From: Apoda limacodes | Taxonomy: Eukaryota; Arthropoda; Insecta; Lepidoptera; Limacodidae | Assembly (NCBI GenBank): GCA_946406115.1 | Contig: OX291557.1 | Coordinates: forward strand, 14,788,501 to 14,852,500 | Direction of reading: 5' to 3' | Length of the DNA stretch: 64,000 nucleotides | Shown: piece after piece, positions 59,191 to 64,000 of the stretch | How the letters are laid out: the number at the start of each line of letters is the position of its first letter | How positions within the stretch are numbered: the stretch's first letter is position 1 | The notes under the pieces: generated by a model | Databases searched by the model: none | What the model was told of the DNA's origin: nothing | Seen by the model: only the letters and a program-made list of their open reading frames with translations | Made by a program: the position numbers and the translations under genes

Positions 59191-59989
59191 ATTTTTACTT
59201 ATCGGGTTTCTTAAATAGGTTGTTTATTTTAGTTAAAATCAAGAAATGGTATCCAAAATTTATTGCTTAATTTTTTGTAATATAAAACTCATGAGTGCGA
59301 CATAGCCATTCGCCAGCCTCATTTTATTTTGCCATATTTTTTCTCCCACAAGGAGTTTACAAAGTATTAAGTAGGACGGGGAAGGGCGTAGCTTGATGTT
59401 GAGGCATAAAATGTTAAAAAGGGTTTAACTTAAAAAGGGTTTAACTTAAAACCAAAATCAAAATAAAATTTAGGCGTCGAGTCGAGTGCTAGTTGCCTCA
59501 CAGAAACTTGTTCCGAACAATATTTTCCTGATTTAAAACTCAGTCTAGGCTTCCTTAGCTGTCTCTAAAATAGCTTGATATTTGACTTTGGTAAACCGTG
59601 AAATTTTTAAAAATAATTCACAACAAATCTAGGTAATTACTTGATGGACGGGCTGTTACGACAAGACATAGCTTTACTTTTAGGAATATGTGGACATTTG
59701 CAACATAAATAACTCTTTCTTGACATGTTACTATTGTGTTTATAGTTTGTAAAGAATTACGTAATCGTCTAGCTAGGGTTGTAAGCACTAGGGAGTAGAG
59801 GGCGCGTGGCAGCGTGCGTTCACCCTACATGTCTCGCCGTCGCACACGCCCTAACCCTGGAGAGAGAGGGCATCGTGCCCTGACTAACCAAACGAGCAAA
59901 TACGCGTACCTACGAATCGAATTTATATTTCATTCGTCATGAAAAATAGTTATAATGACCCCAAGTAGCAATTATCATACTTGATAGTT

Positions 59990-60851
59990 TTGAAAAATAC
60001 CTTATTGTCGTAGAACAGTTTTATTCAGGAATTTGCATAGAAACTGCTAGAATTCTCTACTTTAGTTATTTCCATAGCTAAATGTCGCACGGTATCCTAC
60101 TTTGGGGCCGAGCGGCCGATATCAACACGATATTTCTACTGCAAAAGCGTGCAGTTCGAGCTATATATTATAGTCTAAACCCACGAGAGTCATTGAGAGA
60201 GGTATTTAGAAATAAAAATATTATGACATTGACAGGACAATACATATACGAAAACATAATGTTCGTTCGTAAAAATTTAGACAGTTTCAAGAAAAATTCT
60301 GACCGTCACAACGTTTATACACGGACTAAGGACCCATTGGATTCTGATAGGAACAGGCTAGAAGAAGTCAGAACATCATTTATGGGCTTTTGTAATAAAA
60401 TCCCTACTCAGTTACAAAAATTGCCGGAAGCTAGATTTAAAGTTAATATAAAAAATACTTTAATAAAAAAAGAATACTATCAAATTAATGAGTATCTACT
60501 AGACATGCGTGGTTCGCTTATCCTGAAAAGTCTGTGATTTAATTTATACATACATTTAATTTATACATACATTTAATTTATACATACATTTAAGGCTAAC
60601 TTTTTGACTGCATCTTTGCTATGAAAATATTTGTTTCTACGACTTATACCTACTACTGTATTTTATTTTGAATTCAAAGTTTATATTATTTTTACATTTA
60701 AGTTATTTCGTCTTATATGTGTATTTTTTTATCTTGTATATTTGCGTACGCAAAGTTTACATATATTATTTAAATATTGTATGACTTACAAAGAGTGTAC
60801 CTATTTTGAATAAAAATTATGAATTTAATTTAATTGAATTGAATTGAATTG
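59990..60851 (+). mobile_element. non-LTR retrotransposon 3' end, second family
   Basis: The C-terminal reverse transcriptase region is followed by a 3' UTR with three copies of a 17-bp unit (atttaatttatacatac, about 60538-60592), and it ends in an (AATTG)n tail at about 60830-60851. It is 5'-truncated. A related fragment sits in the loop of the inverted repeat at 30.5 kb. Confidence 0.8.
60082..60537 (+). pseudogene. C-terminal end of a LINE reverse transcriptase ORF
   Basis: 151 codons are open from ATG to TGA: MSHGILLWGRAADINTIFLL, QKRAVRAIYY, ENIMFVRKNLDSF, RHNVYTRTKDPLDS and a terminal YYQINEYL. The same order of blocks (LLWG, LQKRAVR, YNTR-like, NEYL) ends many insect non-LTR polyproteins. 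The frame continues upstream as YFSYFHS but is broken by TAA at 60079-60081, so the open part is only a remnant. Confidence 0.8.
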
Positions 60852-61399
60852 CATAACCAATATGTTGTATTTCAGTTAAATTTAGTGCTCGTTGGTCTCA
60901 GAACGATATGGTTTTTCATTTAACCTAAAGCTTTTGTCAAGAGGTTAATATAACGTAATCGTCGAAAGTTTTCCAGCGAAAAACCAGAGCATTGCCATAC
61001 TTCAAATACGACTCATAAAACCCACTTCATATATTATTTGCTTTTTTAATAATTGTTTGATAACTAAGTAGCATTTTTTGGCTTCTTATGGTTAGGAAAA
61101 CAGCTTTACAGCGTAAATGAAAATTTCATGGCATATAGGCTTTTAGTATTAACCTTTGAACACATAAACAACCTATTTAGTCATGACCATAAATAACTTC
61201 GAAGTTTTATGACATGCCAATTTACAAAACTACAGGATGTCTTTACGAAAACTGGCGAATAGTAGAAATTTTAAATGAAAATCAATTAAAAATATATAAT
61301 TAAATAAACAAAAAACCCAACCATAAAAAAATTAAGAAATAAACAAGTGCACCTGATACATACCAAATATTTAAATATAATAGAGGTTAGGGTTATAAA

Positions 61400-61830
61400 A
61401 AAGTTTTATTTTTTAGCTCGCACATTAGCGCATAACATTAGCCATTTTGGTTTTTTTCTTTGGCGTCACCTATACCAGAAAAGGTTTAAGATGCAAATTT
61501 TGTTCAGGTGCGGTTTGTTATTGATAAAACCTAATGTATCGGCTAGTAAGGCGTTCAGGGAGACCTGATGAAACGGCTGACCGCTGGCCGCCCACTGGTT
61601 GTACCCAGGGGTTACTTAATTTTCGCCCTGCGAGGCTGAACCGCCAAATTATGTTAAGTCTCTGAGGTAGTAGTGATGCCTGAAAAGGAGACCGGGGTGG
61701 ACCCGGCTACTACAACAAAGGCGGTTCATGGGCCCTTCCGCCCGCCATGCCAGCAACCATATTATCTGTTCCGTGCTTCGGCAGTTCTAGTACTGCACCT
61801 TGTCTCCTCTAAGCTGTCTGTGCAGTGAAT
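61400..61830 (+). repeat. unclassified GC-richer repeat-like block
   Basis: It starts near gctcgcacattagcgcataa (shared with 54952) and includes gaaacggctgaccgctggcc, ttttcgccctgcgaggctga and ggagaccggggtggacccgg. No protein motif. Its sharp composition change against AT-rich flanks suggests an inserted element, possibly a retroelement 5' region. Confidence 0.4.
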
Positions 61831-61859
61831 CCTCATATTTAGTATAAGTTACTTTAAAA

Positions 61860-63540
61860 AATGACCAAAAAGGAAAAAAGTTTTGTACAGCGGCTTCACC
61901 ATCCACATATAATGTGTATTTTTACAACAACAGTATAAATTACCGAGTCCCCACAAAAATTCCATAAAATGTCCTCTTTTTTATGATATTTTCGGACGTG
62001 CTCTGAAAGAATATGTTTAAGAAAACAAAACATACAGACATAAAAAATTTTAAATTTATTAACTTCCAGGATAAGTAAATTCCTACACAATTCGGTTAAG
62101 ATTTGGAGGAGAAAAGTGAAGAATACAACACACCGATTTGATGATGTTGACTAGGTAATTAGCCGAGGCACAGTTGTCCCTATTGCACATAGGTATCTTG
62201 GCCCAGGTCCTAGCGCGACAGCAATTTTTTTTCAAAATACCTATGTGTGTCTTCCCTTGGGTCTGATATTTTATATACCTACAGATATCGGTAATTAGTC
62301 GGGTTAGCTAATGTAAAAAAAAACAGACGATTTTTATTTCTATTCCGTTTTCGTAATAAGTTTAATTATGATAGGTAAGTAACCTATTCTGAAAAAAACT
62401 GCACTATGTGAATACAGTTCGTATACATTTATAAAACTTTAACCTATAAATATGGTCTGAATTGAATAAATAGTCTTAATGTATGGTGTAAACAATGAAC
62501 TCCTTCTTTGAGATTTGGATTCCAATGAAGCTGAGCCCAAAATTGCTTCTTAAAAGGCAACTTAGTGCGCATGTTCTAATTTCTAAAAGCTTTGTTGAGC
62601 ATCGTCAAGGCTGACAATATAAGATAACGAAGGTACTCATGGAGCTACGCTCAATCCTTTTGACAATTCTTCGTCCGTAAATGGATCCATGTGCTTTTTA
62701 AACTTGGACGTTGACTAATCTTGACACCAGGTATTATATATGTATAGTTATTAGTAATATAGAAACACCTGTGGCATTGCATAACTTATACTAAAGTTTC
62801 ACAATTTCTTATTTTACCTGTTTTTGTTTTTTATAATTATAAGTTGTGTAGTGCAAATAAATATTTTTCTTTCTTCTTATTTTTTTCTCATTCGTGTAGC
62901 TACAGCATACTTAGCAGGAAGTTAGTGCGCCTCCGTGGTTCTATCTATGGAACCATAGATACGATTACGATTACATATATGATTTATATAATTACACAAT
63001 TATATTGTTGTTTCATAGACTAAAAAACTACAAAATGGTACGTATCATGCTAAGTGAAATGGAATATAATTTATCCAAACCTTTGGTAGAATTTAATGGC
63101 AGTAAATAAAAGTTTTCAACCCTAAAAATGTCACATAACTATGTTCTTAACAACTGACAAAAATGCTTTTATGGGGCGTGTAATAGTGCAATAAAGCAAT
63201 AAAATTCGAAGCAGAATGCCATTATCCATTAAACCCATTGTCAGGGCGACCATAGAGCTTTTCTCGGTTGATGCGGATAAATATACTACGAAAGACATAA
63301 TACCCTTCTACTATATAATTTTATCACATCTATTCTAAAAGAGCTCGTTGGTACCTCGTAAACAGGGATTAAAGTTGCACTTTGAATCCCTAGGGATGCA
63401 AAGTGAATTTAATTTGTAATGTGGATTATAGAGATCGATCAAGAACATTGTATTAACAAGTAAAAACAAGTAGGTTTCAGTCTACAGCTTTAGGAAGGAC
63501 GTCCAAAATAGACCCCTAAATACACCTAGTGTTACAAGTC
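61860..63540. other. AT-rich sequence, no gene seen
   Basis: Short frames only. No repeat family could be named. Confidence 0.4.
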
Positions 63541-63674
63541 AGTTAAGTTATTAGATTTCTGAAGGGTCGGCAACGCGCGAGTGATGCCATTGGTGTTGCA
63601 AGCGTCAATAGGCTACGGTGACTGCTTACCATCAGGCGGGCCGTAGTCTTGTTTGCCACCTTAGTGGTAAAAAG
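63541..63674 (+). mobile_element. LINE 3' end, 5'-truncated, plus orientation
   Basis: It is the reverse complement of the 46857-47012 copy: agatttctgaagggtcggca, ttggtgttgcaagcgtcaat, accatcaggcgggccgtagt, tgtttgccaccttagtggta. No long A-tail remains. Confidence 0.85.
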
Positions 63675-64000
63675 TACGGAAAGGTATCGAGATTGTTTAT
63701 GCATATAACAAATATAATCTCGTTCAAACGCTGTATATATATTTTATTACAGTGTATGATGTAGGGTGCATGCGTGGCGTCGTGTACGTTCGTAATCAAT
63801 TTATGATCATTTACAGTTATTTTAGCGCTGAAATCAAAAAACAAACCTTATCTACAACACTTATTTTTTTTTTTAGGATTTTCTTTGGATTTTTTTAACA
63901 ATAGTTTCGGAATAAAATTGGGCCATAAACTCCACAATAGGACATTCTATCAATCTCTGCCCCTCAGCTAATCTATAAACAAAACAATTACCTACAGCAA

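Noticed and set aside
60082..60537. 151-codon frame as a host gene
   Set aside because: Its blocks match the C-terminus of LINE reverse transcriptases, with an upstream in-frame stop and a retroelement tail.

Overview
This is a window of AT-rich, repeat-rich eukaryotic (insect) nuclear DNA. A moth or butterfly is the best fit, judging from the family mix: Jockey-type LINE tails with the 'ggcaaacaagcttacggtcc' motif, tRNA-derived SINEs ending 'tgtgtaatgtcc', and a dispersed repeat starting 'gggttccgtaccc'. No bacterial features, rRNA genes, functional tRNA genes or CRISPR arrays were seen.

The only gene that can be fully supported is on the minus strand between 13250 and 4244. It is a complete five-exon gene for PDK1 (3-phosphoinositide-dependent protein kinase 1). 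The reading frame joins across four GT-AG introns without a break and encodes 557 residues: N-terminal extension, kinase domain, linker and C-terminal PH domain. A GC-rich block just upstream of exon 2 may be a second promoter for a shorter isoform. A 31-bp minisatellite (about 3820-4075) lies just past the stop codon, probably in the 3' UTR. Intron 3 holds a palindromic foldback element.

From about 13.5 kb to 64 kb no host gene could be confirmed, so this looks like intergenic or long-intron DNA made of layered mobile-element debris. The main pieces are: a degraded Jockey-type LINE at 31512-33911 that has landed inside a SINE; further 3' fragments of the same LINE lineage at about 19.9, 26.8, 46.9, 49.8, 50.3-50.8 and 63.6 kb; a second LINE type at 60.0-60.85 kb with a fragment at 30.5 kb; several SINE copies; and at least five palindromic MITE-like families, two with two copies each in the window. 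There is also a 637-bp minisatellite (57404-58040) with a higher-order unit pattern, and several strong isolated hairpins.

I found no convincing new multi-gene system. The items most worth checking are the pair of foldback elements whose inner arms differ between copies but stay self-complementary within each copy, the 0.7-kb inverted repeat around a LINE fragment, the higher-order minisatellite, the 3'-UTR minisatellite of PDK1, and two hairpins at 16.4 and 27.6 kb.
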